From Smittia aterrima (lineage: Eukaryota; Arthropoda; Insecta; Diptera; Chironomidae), in assembly GCA_033063855.1 (NCBI GenBank), contig CP093829.1, forward strand, positions 21,359,537-21,423,536: a stretch of DNA of 64,000 nt, in the 5' to 3' direction. Shown here one piece after another: positions 22,976 to 34,077 of the stretch. Position 1 is the stretch's first letter; the number at the start of each line of letters is the position of its first letter. Position numbers and translations under genes: made by a program. The notes below the pieces were generated by a model. That model was not told where the DNA came from. It saw only the letters and a program-made list of their open reading frames with translations, and made no database searches.

Positions 22976-25112
22976 TTATAATCTTTTATCAGAGTTCTTA
23001 GTAGGTCCTTGCAGTTTGTAAACTTTCTTTTGAGGTCGACTGATGCAATAATCAAATGCAATAACGAAAGGCATTTCAACAGCCAAGTAGAAGACAACTG
23101 ATAATATGAAAGTTCCAATACAATCTCCGAGAAATAGTTGGATCTAAAAATTAAAGAAGATTTTTATAAAAGTTATTTAATTAATTTAGCTTCACTTACA
23201 AGTAAGAAATTTCCCAAAACATAAGATTGCGTCTCGACCGCTACAGACCAGCGTTGATGCATAACACTTAGAACGAATCCGGTAAGTGCCATTCTTGATA
23301 ATGGTTGCCACTCAGGAAGGGAAAGAATCCATCGAATTGGTCCTCCACTTTTGAGCTTGTGACAAGCGAAAATGATCCAACATAAACCAAGCGACCAACA
23401 CATTGGCATAAATCCTTTTAAAAGCGCACTCTGCTTGGTTGTAAAAGTTGAATTTTCCAATCGAGTTGCTGGGATGTGCACAAGCATAAGAAGAGACATG
23501 TATATAATCACAACAATCCAAATAAATAAATCGAGATATTTGTTAATCTTAATCTCTTTGTTTCGCATTTGATAGAGTACGTAACCAAGAACAATTCCGA
23601 TGAAAAAAGGAGGACCTCTAACATGAGTTGGAGCTGTAAGTACAGAAAACATATCCGCAAAAGGCATGGCTTGGTTGAAGTTATGATCTAAACAAAGTTT
23701 CATCATGTAGAGTGCACCCATGAGCGTCATTGTTGGAAGAAGCCATAAATATTTCCAACCAAACTTAGTTGCTGGATAAATCAGAAGAGGCGAGATGACA
23801 AAAAGTTGAAAGTCAACCGCTAGGTACCAAGAGTGACCGATGCAGATCTTTTCAGGACGAACATAGTTCTGGATCTGAAGCAGCGATAGCCACCAAGTCT
23901 CAGTGCAATAATCAGGGTCTTCGTAGTCACGGAATGCCACGTTGCTGTGTCGAAGAATTGACGTGAAGATGAAGATTGTAGCAGCGAGCAATGGCGTGTA
24001 TCTCATGTAACGGCTGGCAATCATTGTCCAAGGATTGTAAGCCTTTTTCTCGAGTAAATCCAGAATTTTCATTGTGGAGAGAACTGCAGAGATCACTAAA
24101 AAAGTTTCGATAACCATCGTCGCTGCTGCAAGAACCATTATCCAATCTGCTTCGGTCTTATCAACAGCGATTATGCGATTCATCGGCGGTGACATTAAGT
24201 TTGTCTTCATTCGATGTACCAAAATAACCAGAAGGCATGACATCACTTTGAGTCCATCAAAACAGCTGATAATCTTCGAATTTGGTTTCCGATTGATTCT
24301 AAAGAGATTTTTTCCATTTGTGTAAACAGAGAACGAAATCAAAAGCTTATGTGGTTGTTCGTCCGTGTTTCTACGAATAATTAGATCGTAAGATGTGCTC
24401 ACAAGCAAGAGAATGCCAACTATGGAGCAAATAGTTCTGAAAGACAGTTGAATAAATATTCATTCAATGTTCCAGACGTTTACTCACATTGCTGCGATAT
24501 CAAAATTATCAAACGGCAACGAAATTGAGCGACATCTTGCCTCGACCCCTTTTAATCCCATTGGATTTAGAAATTGATTGACAAAAGCCAGAACCTTCTC
24601 TGGGGAACAGGTTTTGGGAATGCAAACTGCATTTACAATCTTTAATTTTTCAGCATATTCCTCTTCGATTTCAAATCCAAGTCTGCGAGAGATTGAAATA
24701 ATTTCTTTAAATTTTTAATTTAAGAAATTACCCTTTTGATAAGTCTGCTGGGTTGAATGCGCTGGGACTCCAACTCACTAAACAGTACTGACCATCAATT
24801 GTGTCATCGTCTTCAAGAGTATGCGAGAAGTTTGAGCATTTGTACAAGCTTCCGTAGCTGACAGTGTTTCCTTCTAAGTATCCTGGATTAAGTTTCCCCC
24901 ACGAGTCAAGAACTAATGACAAAAGTATTTTAATCTAACTCAAGTCAAAATATGTTCAATAAACTTACGTCCTAATGCCCAAGGCTCTTGTTGCTGGAAT
25001 GCTTTAGTGAAAGCTTCTAAATGTTGGTCACACTTCACATCGTCATGATTTGAAAGAACTTCTTTTAAGGTGACAATAAAAAATAAAAAAGCCAAAATTT
25101 TCTTTCGCGACA
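22976..25112 (-). pseudogene. NRF-domain acyltransferase, copy 2, with frameshift in exon 1
   Basis: Five exons match copy 3: 24969-25112, 24732-24912, 24488-24682, 23200-24436 and 22976-23143. Exons 2-5 are open and keep every landmark, including GQYCLV, CIPKTCSPEKV, VILVHRM and SWYLAVDFQLF. Exon 1 is 144 nt instead of 145. One T is missing in the T-rich signal-peptide stretch near 25079-25085, so the frame from the ATG at 25112 reaches TAA at codon 16. The other frame has no upstream ATG before a stop. Summed exon length is 1925 nt, one short of a multiple of three. Either the gene is recently inactivated, a downstream start is used (losing the signal peptide), or the base is an assembly error in a homopolymer. 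The downstream neighbour is the channel gene, convergent, 138 bp away. Confidence 0.75.
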
Positions 25113-25149
25113 TTTTCACTCAACGATCAATATCCTAATAAGTCTAAAA

Positions 25150-25703
25150 TTGAAAATTTATTGTTCCAGTTAGACTCGATTATTTGCACAATTGTTTTAT
25201 TTCATACTCAATATTTAAAAAAGAAAAAGTCGATGACTATTTAGAGACTCTCACCTTTTTGTATCCAACTAAGAATTTTATACAAAATAATTGTGCAAAT
25301 ACTCGAGTGTCTAACTGTGAAGGAATCGTGTTGGCAACTCTTAAAATAAATTTGAAATAAATTAAAAATAAATGTACTACGAACAGAATACTAAACTCAA
25401 TGTAAGATAATAATGTAAAGGTATTTGAGAGTGGCGAAAGCTGACTAGAAAGCTTCAATGTTTAAAAACATGCATTCAGTCAGCAGACACAACTTTTTCT
25501 CGGTTTAGAGCCAGGATTCAGATTTCCCATTGAATCTAAAATTTGGTAAAATTATGTTCTGATTTTTTGTAAGGCCGGTGAAGGTCAATTGTATATTCAG
25601 ATTCTGCAGCAATGAAAACATTTGAATAAATTTTAATGCTTTATTGAATTCTTCGATGAACATTGAGGATTTTAGTTTTCAGAATGAGCTTCCAGTGGTC
25701 GAT
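25150..25703. other. Spacer between acyltransferase copies 2 and 3
   Basis: The part next to copy 2 (about 25150-25230) is a copy of the upstream region of acyltransferase copy 3 (27890-27970). The part next to copy 3 (about 25606-25660) matches the 3' end of the channel gene (22862-22916). Thus the spacer shows both ends of the tandem duplication unit. No gene is seen inside. Confidence 0.6.
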
Positions 25704-27859
25704 TTACAATCCAAGTTTATAATTTTTTTCATTAGAGTTTTTAGGTCCTTGCAGTTTGTAAACTTTCTTTTCAGGTCGATTGATGCAATAATCAAATGCA
25801 AGCGAGAAAGGTATTTCAACAGCCAAGTAGAAGACAACTGATAATATGAAAGTTCCAATTAAATCTCCGAGAAAGAGCTGGACCTAAAAATAAAATAAAA
25901 AGATTTTTGTAAAAATTATTGAATTAAATTTAAAATTTCACTTACAAGTAAGAAATCCCCCAAAACATAAGATTGCGTCTCGACCGCTACAGACCAACGT
26001 TGATGCATAACACTTAGAATGAATCCGGTAAGTGCCATTCTTGATAATGGTTGCCACTCAGGAAGGGAAAGAATCCATCGAATTGGTCCTCCACTTTTGA
26101 GCTTGTGACAAGCGAAAATGATCCAACATATGCCAAATGCCCAAGCCATTGGCATGAATGCTTTGAGAAGCGCGCTCTGTTCGTTTGTAAAAGTATAATT
26201 TTCCAATCGAGTTGCTGGGATATGCAGAAGCATAAGAAGAATCATCAGTCCAAACACAACAGTCCAAATGAATCGATCGAGATATTTGTTAATCTTAATC
26301 TCTTTGTTTCGCATTTGATAGAGTACGTAACCAAGAACAATTCCGATGAAAAAAGGAGGACCTCTAATATGAGATGGTGCTTGAAGAACAGGAAACACAT
26401 CCGCGAAAGGCATCCCTGCTTTGAAATTATGATCCATACAAATTTTCATCGTGTTGAGCGCAGCTATGAGCGTAATTGTTGGAAGAAACCATAAATATTT
26501 CCATCCAAACTTAGTTGCTGGATAAATCAGAAGAGGCGAGATGACAAAAAGTTGAAAATCCACTGCCAGATACCAAGAGTGACCGATGCAGATCTTTTCA
26601 GGATTTGCATAATTCTGGATGTGAAGCAGCGATAGCCACCAAGTCTCAGTGCAATAATCAGGGTCTTCGTAGTCACGGAATGTCACGTTGCTGTGTCGAA
26701 GAATTGACGTGAAGATGAAGAGCGTAGCTGCAAGCAATGGCGTGTATCTCATGTAACGGCTAGCAATCATTTTCCAAGGATTGTAATCCTTTTTCTCGAG
26801 TAAACCCAGAATTTTCATTGTGGAAAGAACTGCAGAGATCACTAAGAAAGTTTCAACAGCGCACGACGTTGATGCAAGTGTAGTTATCCAATCTGCTTCG
26901 GTCTTATCAACAGCGATTATGAGATTCTTTGAAGGCGACATAAAGTTTGTCCTCATTCGATGTACCAAAATAACCAGAAGGCATGACAACACTTTGAGTC
27001 CATCAAAACAGCTGATTATCTTCGAACTTGGCTTCCGATTGATTTTAAAGAGATTTTTTCCATTTGTGTAAATAGAGAACGAAATCAAAAGCTTATGTGG
27101 TTGTTCGTCCGTGTTTCTACGAATAATTAGATCGTAAGATGTGCTTGCAATCAAGAGAATGCCGACTATGGAGCAAATAGTTCTGAAAGACAGTTGATTA
27201 AATATTCATTCAATGTTCCAGACGTTTACTCACATTGCTGCGATATCAAAATTATCAAACGGCAACGACCTTGAGCGACATCTTGCCTCGACACCATTTA
27301 ATCCCATTGGATTTAGAAATTGATTGACAAAAGCCAGAACCTTCTCTGGGGAACAGGTTTTAGGAATGCAAACTGCATTTGTAAGCTGAACTTTTGCAGC
27401 ATATCCCTCATCGATTTCAACTCCAAGTCTGTGAGATATTCAATTAAATTTTTTCAATTTATTATTTAAGAAATTACCCTTTCGATAAGTCTGCTGGGTT
27501 GAATGCGCTGGGCTTCCAACTCACTAAACAGTACAGACCATTAATTGAGTCATTGTCTTCAAGAGTATGCGAGAAGTTTGAGCATTTGTAAAAGCTTCCG
27601 TAGCTAATAGTGTTTGCTTCCATGTATCCTGAATTAAGTTTCCCCCACGAGTCGAGAACTAATGACGAAAGTATTTTAATTTAATTCAAGTCAAAATATG
27701 TTTAATAAACTTACGTTCTAATGCCCAAGGCTTCTGTTGCTGGAATGCATCACTGAAAGCTTTCAACTGTTTGTCACATTTTGTGTCGTCATCAGTTGAA
27801 AGAACTTCTTTCAAGGTGACAGTAAGAAATAAAAAGATGAAAACTATCTTTCGTGACAT
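25704..27859 (-). CDS. NRF-domain acyltransferase-3 membrane protein, copy 3 (645 aa)
   Basis: Five in-frame exons: 27715-27859, 27478-27658, 27234-27428, 25946-27182 and 25704-25883. A signal peptide (MSRKIVFIFLFLTVT) leads an NRF domain (SWGKLN.GYMEAN, CIPKTCSPEKV) and then an acyltransferase-3 domain. The latter keeps VILVHRM, the His expected to be catalytic in this fold, together with SWYLAVDFQLFVISPLL and GGPIRWILSLPEWQPL. Copy 2 is a very close relative over all exons, including intron positions and lengths, so the two come from a recent tandem duplication. The chain ends in a Lys/Asn-rich cytosolic tail. The upstream region (27860-28000) is shared with copy 2 and reappears as a fragment at 33441-33860. 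Biochemical substrate unknown. Confidence 0.88.
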
Positions 27860-28440
27860 TATCACACAACGATCAATATCCGAATAAGTCAGAAAATTAA
27901 AAGTTTATTGTTCCAGTTAGATTCGATTATTTGCACAATTGTTTTATTTAAAATTCATATTTGAAAAACATAAAGTCGATTACAGTTGACAGCTTCAAAT
28001 CGATATTTTAGAACGAAAGCTCGTTTAGAACAAAAAGCTTTCACCAAAGCTCGAAGTTTCATTTGTAATTCAGTCCTTGTCGATACATTTAAATGTTTTC
28101 ACACTTTGGCGCCGCTTTCGTTAGTTTCCGTTTCGCTTTACATAAGTTTCAACGAAAACTTGTTTGTTCGTCAATAATTAGCGACAGCTAATCAAAAAAC
28201 TGATTTGCATCTGGACAAACAAGATTTCGATTTGCGGATTTGGAGTTTTTAGCGGGATAGTGAAGAATAAAGACACAAACTCTTCTTGTCCGTCGTTGCG
28301 TTGAGAAATCAAGTTTCAATATTTAAATTTTTTAGCAAAGTTTATTGGAATCATTCGAAAAAAAAACTTGAGTTTTGCAGTTTCGTTTAGTTCTACTTCG
28401 TCTGTCAGTTAAACAAGAAGTTATTTTGATACTTTGGAAT

Positions 28441-28944
28441 ATGAAGTTCGCGTTGCCACTCGTCGTGCTTTGCTTAATCGTCGCAGTTGAAATTGCTTGT
28501 GAGTTTTTAAGTTCTCAAGAAAATTAAGAAAATTCTTAATCCAAGTGATTTTGTTTCTAAAGATTGTCGATCTCCGCCTGAAATTCCTCCGCCATCTCCC
28601 CCGACCGATGTCGAAAGTTCCACTGAAGCAAAACCTCTCGAAGCATCCACAAACGAAACCCCGAAACTGGGTCCACCAACATTAAAAGTGATCGAGATTA
28701 TAAAATCAACAACTGCGGAACCAAACGTAGAAACAACAACTCCAGCAGACGAGGTTGTTTTGTTTATTTGATTCTTATTGGCAATGAATCATTCTAATTA
28801 AAATTCTTTACAGGAGGAATATGCTGAAGTAGACCCCGACGATGGTAAGAAAGTCTTAAAAAAATCATTTTGATCAATTTTAATGCAATTCTTTATCCTT
28901 GAACAGGTTTAAATGCCGCTTGCGTTGCAAGTCTTTGCGGCTGA
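28441..28944 (+). CDS. Small secreted three-cysteine peptide, family member A (105 aa)
   Basis: Four exons in frame: 28441-28498, 28563-28753, 28814-28844 and 28907-28944. A signal peptide (MKFALPLVVLCLIVAVEIA) is followed by CRSPPEIPPPSPP, a Thr/Pro/Glu-rich middle (many TTTP and TTAE segments), a short acidic block (EEYAEVDPDD) and a C-terminal CVASLCG. Three cysteines in the mature chain: one at the start and a C-x4-C pair at the end. I do not recognise the family. Secretion is clear; the function (salivary, epithelial or immune peptide) is unknown. The donor ending exon 2 is GAG|GTTGTT, weak but conserved in the paralogues. Upstream lies acyltransferase copy 3, transcribed divergently. 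Confidence 0.65.
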
Positions 28945-28959
28945 AAAGCAAAACCTTCG

Positions 28960-30020
28960 ATAAGTTTAATTAAGTTGTTTGCGAAGGAGAATAAATAAAA
29001 ATCATGATTTAAAAGATAATCGAGTTGTTTTTCTTCTTTTAATGTAACAAGTTACTCAAGCTACAGTAAGTAACTCGAAATCGAAAAGTAACGGATTTTT
29101 CTCCTTCAGTGGCATTGACTTCTTGTTTCAATGGAGGCACGTGCTTTGAGGACGCTGAAAGTTTCTGAAAACCACTTCGTCATCAATATTGTTAAAATCT
29201 TATGACGAGTTAGGAACTTCGTTCAATTTCAGCGACGCCGTTGTAATTTAAAAACAAATTTCCTGTTAAAATGTCTCTCGCTAATTCAGTGAAATAAAAA
29301 ACTGTGAGAAAAAGAAATTAAGTATACTCGTAATGGTTCACTCATCGACACTTATAAAAGATTTTGCCGATTTCGAAATACAGTAATTTTATAAAGTAAA
29401 TTGTATCGACTTGACAAAGAACGTTCACTTGTTGAACTGGAGTTGTGTGATCAGAAGTTCAAATCCTAATAAGAATTTATTTTGTGTTAACTGTTTTTTT
29501 TTAAAAAAAAAAGAGGTAAATTTTGTTAGTTTCAGTTTGTTACTCGAGTACAGACCTGCTCAATTTGGTGAAGAGGTAATTCGGGGTAATCAGGATTGCG
29601 CTAAAGGGGGCCAAGATTTTTTTGCCTCGAATTGGGCCGAAGATAGAATGTTTGGTATTCTATCTTCGGCCCAATTCGAGGCAAAAAATCTTGGCCTTCT
29701 TTAGCGTAATCCTGATTACCCCGAATTACCTCTTCACCAAATTGAGCAGGTCACTGTATTTGTAGAATTTGTAATTACATTATTTAGTTCTATCCTTATC
29801 GATCATATGAACGTTTTGAAAATTTTAGCGCAGCACACCTAAAACATGTTTGACTGTCGTTAAATGACGCTAATTAAAAAACATTCTCATTTTGGCGATC
29901 AAGAATTTGATTAGCGAGAGAAATCAAGTTTGTAAATTTCATAGTCATAAAATTTGTTGGAAACATTCTACCAAATTCTAGTTTTACTTTTTCTCTCAGG
30001 TGAAGAAGACGTTATTTTTA
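28960..30020. repeat. Spacer with shared non-coding module and a foldback element
   Basis: From about 29085 to 29280 the sequence matches stretches at 30803-31000, 32680-32900 and 35938-36130 (shared segments GTAACGGATTTT and CGTCATCAATATT). The foldback element at 29551-29756 is listed separately. No other gene. Confidence 0.5.
29551..29756. mobile_element. Mariner-type foldback MITE (near-perfect palindrome)
   Basis: Two arms of about 95-100 nt are almost exact inverted copies around a seven-base loop near 29652. The right end reads outward as CAGTGACCTGCTCAATTTGG. The left end is the same but lacks TG after CAG. TA dinucleotides flank both sides (29549-29550 and 29757-29758), the target duplication of Tc1/mariner elements. 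No coding capacity. The near identity of the arms suggests recent origin or gene conversion. Confidence 0.75.
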
Positions 30021-30031
30021 AACCTTGAAAT

Positions 30032-30462
30032 ATGAAGTTTCCAATCATCTTGGTACTCGTCGCAGTTGAAATTGCTTGTGAGTTTAATACTTTTCATGAC
30101 GATTTTAATATCAATATGCATTTCCTTTTTGGTAGTATGTCGATCTCTAGCTGAAAATCTACCCTCGACGGAGGTTGAGAATTCCACATTGGAAGTAATC
30201 GAGATTTTTCCATCAACAACTGCGGAATCTGAGATTGAGACAACAACGCCAGTATATGAGGTTGTTTTGTTATTGTGACGTCTATCCCCAATGAATCATT
30301 AAAATGAAATATTCTTTCAGGATGAAAACTATGATCTTTTCGATAGTGAAAATTTCGATAGTGGTAAGAAATATTAAATTGTAAGAAAATATAATTTTAT
30401 CTATTTGTCGTCTTTGACCAGGAATAATTCCCTTTTGCTCTAAAGGTCTTTGTGGGAAATAA
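30032..30462 (+). CDS. Small secreted three-cysteine peptide, family member B (84 aa)
   Basis: Four in-frame exons: 30032-30077, 30136-30260, 30321-30363 and 30422-30462. The signal peptide is shorter (MKFPIILVLVAVEIA). The mature part has CRSLAENLPSTEVEN, a Thr/Glu-rich middle, an acidic DENYDLFDSENFDSG block and a CSKGLCGK end. It keeps the one plus C-x4-C cysteine layout of member A and the same intron positions, but the middle is shorter and diverged. This is the most divergent intact member, so cysteines and intron phases are the conserved parts. Function unknown. Confidence 0.6.
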
Positions 30463-30802
30463 AACAAAAACATTTTTTGAAAAATAATCGGACTTGTTTT
30501 CATAAAAGATTTAGCCGTACTCAACTTGCAGTTATCTGATGCCTAATAGATTCTCTCAATTTTAAGAAGGAATTTTTAAGAAAGTTCCTTCATTGGATGC
30601 GACCAGAGGTTGCAAATCCATTAGCAAGTCCATTTGTCGATGTTCATGTTATATTTTTTGAAATTATTTTTATTTCTTAGAAACAAATTATTTCAGTTTT
30701 TATAAGTTTCAACAAAAAAAAACAGTTTTTGCGTCATTATTTGGCGCTAAATTATATGGCGAGTTAAACTTTTTCTTTAATAAATGGCCAGATTCCTAAC
30801 TT

Positions 30803-31000
30803 CAAAATGTAACGGATTTTCCCCTCATGTGGCAATGATTTCTTGTATCAACAGACGTGCTTCGAAGACTTAAATATTTAGAAAAACCTCTTTGTCATCA
30901 ATATTAAGTCGCAAGACGAGCTAGGAACCTCGCTCATAAAGACTCACGGAGAAAAACAGCGATGCCGTCGATATTTACAAACAAACTTTCTGTTAAAATT
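30803..31000 (+). repeat. Shared non-coding module, copy 2
   Basis: It matches 29085-29280, 32680-32900 and 35938-36130. Shared landmarks are GTAACGGATTTTCCCC, CATCAATATTAAGTCG and GAGCTAGGAACCTCGCTC. The module lies between peptide genes B and C. No ORF is conserved among copies. Confidence 0.6.
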
Positions 31001-31388
31001 TAATTCGCCAATTAAGTTATGGAAGAATGACAGCTCGAGAAATTCAAACAAAAATAATAATGAAGAACTTTCTTCTTTCATTGGATATGACCAGAAGCTC
31101 GAATTGGATAAGTTTCAACGAAAACTTGTTTGTTCGTGATTAATTAGCGACAGTTAATCAAAAAACTGATTTGCATTTGGACAAACAAGATTTCGATTTG
31201 CGCATTTGAAGTTTTTAGCGGGATAGTGAAGAATAAAGACACAAACTCTTCTTGTCCGTCGTTGCTTTGAGAAATCAAGTTTCAATATTTAAATTCTTTA
31301 GCAGCAAAGTTTATCATTAGGAATCATTCGAAATTTAGTTCTAATTTGTGTGTCAATTGAACAAGAAGATATTTTGATACTTTGGAAT

Positions 31389-31927
31389 ATGAAGTTCACG
31401 TTGCCACTCGTAGTGCTTTGCTTAGTCGTCGCAGTTGAAATTGTTTGTGAGTTTTTAAGTTTTTAAGAAAGTTAAGAACTGAGTTCTAAATCCAAATTAA
31501 TTTATTTCTAAAATTCTAAATGCAAATTGATTTAATTCTAAAGATTGTCGATCTCCGCCTGAAATTCCTCCGCCATCTTCCCTGACCAGTGTTGAAAGTT
31601 CCACTGAAGCAAAACCTCTCGAGGCATCCACAAATGAAGCCCCGAAACTGGGTCCACCAACATTAAAAGTGATCGAGATTATTAAATCTTCGGAACCAAA
31701 CGTAGAAACAACAACTCCAGCAGACGAGGTTGTTTTGTTTATTTGATTCCTATTGGCAATGAATAATTCTAATTAAAATTCCTTACAGGATGAATATGCT
31801 GAAGTAGACCCCGACGATGGTAAGAAAGTTTTATAAAAAATTAATTTCGTTCATTTTTAATACAATTCTTTATCCTTGAACAGGTTTAAGTGCCGCTTGC
31901 ATTGCAAGTCTTTGCGGCAGCGGCTGA
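31389..31927 (+). CDS. Small secreted three-cysteine peptide, family member C (105 aa)
   Basis: Exons 31389-31446, 31544-31728, 31789-31819 and 31884-31927 join in frame. It is very close to member A: signal peptide MKFTLPLVVLCLVVAVEIV, then CRSPPEIPPPSS, the Thr/Pro-rich middle with a two-codon deletion (IIKSSEPNVETTTP), DEYAEVDPDD and a C-terminus CIASLCGSG two residues longer. The 5' flank (31100-31388) is also copied from the member A flank (28150-28440), so promoter and gene were duplicated together. Intron 1 carries a 27-bp-scale internal repeat (TAAATGCAAATTGATTT type). Function unknown. Confidence 0.62.
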
Positions 31928-32129
31928 AGAGCAAAACCTTCGATAGGTCTAAGTAGTTTTAATTAAGAATAAAATAAAACAGATTATTTAAAAGATAACC
32001 GAGTTGTTTTTCTTCTGTCGGGCTGGGAAAATTAGACGAAAATATTTTTTGAAAGATAATCGACTTGTTTTTATAAAAGAGTTAGTCCATCCTTCGACGA
32101 ATTCTTCCAAATTTTTTCAATTTTAACAA

Positions 32130-32500
32130 AACCTGTTTTTCGTCACTATTTGACGGTAATTAAAACAAGTAGCAGTAGCAGTTCGTAACGAAAAAAAAGT
32201 TTGAAAAATTTGTATGGAGCTCATTAGACTCCAGCCCCGTGGGCCCGAACCACTTGAGTTATCAAGTCCATCTAAAGAGGTTTTCTTCTCATCCATAAAT
32301 AAAACTAAATGGCTAAAACAGGAAGTAGCTAGGAGCTTCTGTGGTCTCAAAAGTACTTTTTCCAATTAAAATTCTCTATCGACTGGTGAAGAAATTAACT
32401 CGCTAGCGTTCGCGAAATATTTCAATCACAGACCACAGGCAAAGCGGCCATAATAGGGATTTACATCCTTCGGATGAAAAACCCTAAAAAGTGATTCGCA
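32130..32500 (+). mobile_element. Partial copy of the dispersed 'gggcccgtgggcc' element
   Basis: It begins AAACAAGTAGCAGTAGCAGTTCG, contains CCCCGTGGGCCCGA, and ends in the subterminal hairpin CATCCTTCGGATGAAAAACCC at about 32468-32490. The same landmarks appear in the full copy at 58340-59216. The 130-bp tandem repeat section is missing here. Confidence 0.55.
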
Positions 32501-32679
32501 TTATGGCAAGATTTTTTTAGTTCTTCTAACGTTTTTTTATAAATATTTTGAATGAAATTGTTTATTCTCAACAGCTCTCTGAAAGAGACAAACTTATAAT
32601 GACATTTAAATATAAATAAGTTTAAAGGTAATCGAGTTAAATTTCTTTTTTATTAAAACTGTTTTTAAATAGCGAGATT

Positions 32680-32900
32680 CAAAATTTAGCGGATTTTCCC
32701 GTAATGTAGCATTGACTTTTTGTATCAATGGAGGCACGTGCAAGTAAAAACGTGTTTTGAAGACTTAAATATTTAGAAGAAAAATATCTTCGTCATCAAT
32801 ATTAAGTCGCGAGACGAGCTAGGAACCTCGCTCGAAATGACTCACTGTGAAAATCAGCGATGCCGTTGATATTTAAAAATAAACTTTGTTAGACTCTTGT
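32680..32900 (+). repeat. Shared non-coding module, copy 3
   Basis: Matches the modules at 29085, 30803 and 35938, with a small insertion (AAGTAAAAACGTG) after GGAGGCACGTG. Lies between peptide gene C and the decayed member D. Confidence 0.55.
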
Positions 32901-33097
32901 AAAGTAACGATAATTAAAAAACTTATGCTCATTTTGGCGATCAAGATTTAATTAGCGGAAGAAATCAGGTTTCAGTATGTAAATTGCTTAGTCATAAATT
33001 TTGTTAGAATCATTCAACCGTTTTTAAGCTTTGCAAAAACTTTTTAGTTTAACTTTTTCTCTTAGGTAAAGAAGAAGTGTTTTCAATACCTTGAATT

Positions 33098-33440
33098 ATG
33101 TAATTGTCAATCGTCTTGGTTTACGTACTCGTCGCGGTTGAAATTGTGAGTTTAATACATTACCAAGATGATTTCAAATTCTAATTGAATTTTCTTTTTG
33201 GAAGTTTGTCGATCTCTAGTTGAAAGTCCACCCTCGACGGAGGATGAAAATTCCACATGGGAAAAATACACGTATCCTCCATCTGCGGAATCTGAGTTTG
33301 AAAAAATACCACCTGTAGACGAGATTGAGACAATAACTCCAGATACGAGGTTTTTTTGTTTATCGATTTCTATCGGCAAGGAATCATTGAAATTAAAATT
33401 CTTTATAGGATGAATACGATGACCCAAACAGAGAATATGG
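33098..33440 (+). pseudogene. Decayed small secreted peptide, member D (closest to B)
   Basis: The ATG at 33098 is followed at once by TAA where B has AAG, and the end of exon 1 lacks three bases before the donor. Exon 2 (from about 33207) still shows CRSLVESPPSTEDENST, with an altered middle. Exon 3 starts GATGAATACGATGACC and is cut at about 33440 by a junction to a piece of acyltransferase exon 1. Exon 4 is missing. It cannot encode the peptide. Confidence 0.65.
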
Positions 33441-33560
33441 TATTTGTGTCGTCATCAGTTGAAAGAACTTCTTTCAAGGTAACGGTAAAAAATAAGAAGG
33501 TGAAAATTATCTTTCGTGACCTTATCGCTCAACGATCAATATCCGAATAAGTCAGAAATT
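33441..33560 (-). pseudogene. Fragment of acyltransferase exon 1 carried by duplication
   Basis: This matches 27776-27895, the 5' half of exon 1 plus the leader of acyltransferase copy 3. The start codon is changed (the ATG at 27859 corresponds to AGG here), and there is no downstream exon. It continues without a break into the copied upstream region of peptide gene A, so it is passenger DNA of the duplication that made member E. Confidence 0.75.
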
Positions 33561-34077
33561 GAAAATCTATTGTTCCAGTAAGATTCGATTATTTGCACAA
33601 TTGTTTTATTTAAAATTCATATTTGAACAACATAATGTCGATTACAGTTGAGAGCTCCAAATCTAGATTTTAGAACGAAAGCTTGTTTAGAACAAAAAGC
33701 TTTGACCAAAGCTTGAAGTTTGATTTGTAATTCAGTCCTTGTCGATACATTTAAATGTTTTCACACCTTGGCGCCGCTTTCGTTCAACGAAAACTTGTTT
33801 GATCGTCAATAATTTGCGTTAGCTAATCAAAAAATTGAATTGCATCTGGATATACAAGATTTCGATTTGCGGATTTGAAGTTTTAGCGGGATAGTGAAGA
33901 ATAAAGACTTGAACTCTTCTTGTCCGCAGTTGTGTTGAGAAATCAAGTTTAAATAATTAAATTCCTTAGCTACAAAGTTTATTGGAATCATTCGAAAAGA
34001 AAACTTGAGTCTTGCAGTTTCGTTTAGTTCTACTTCGTCTGTCAGTTAAACAAGAAGTTATTTTGATACTTTGGAAT

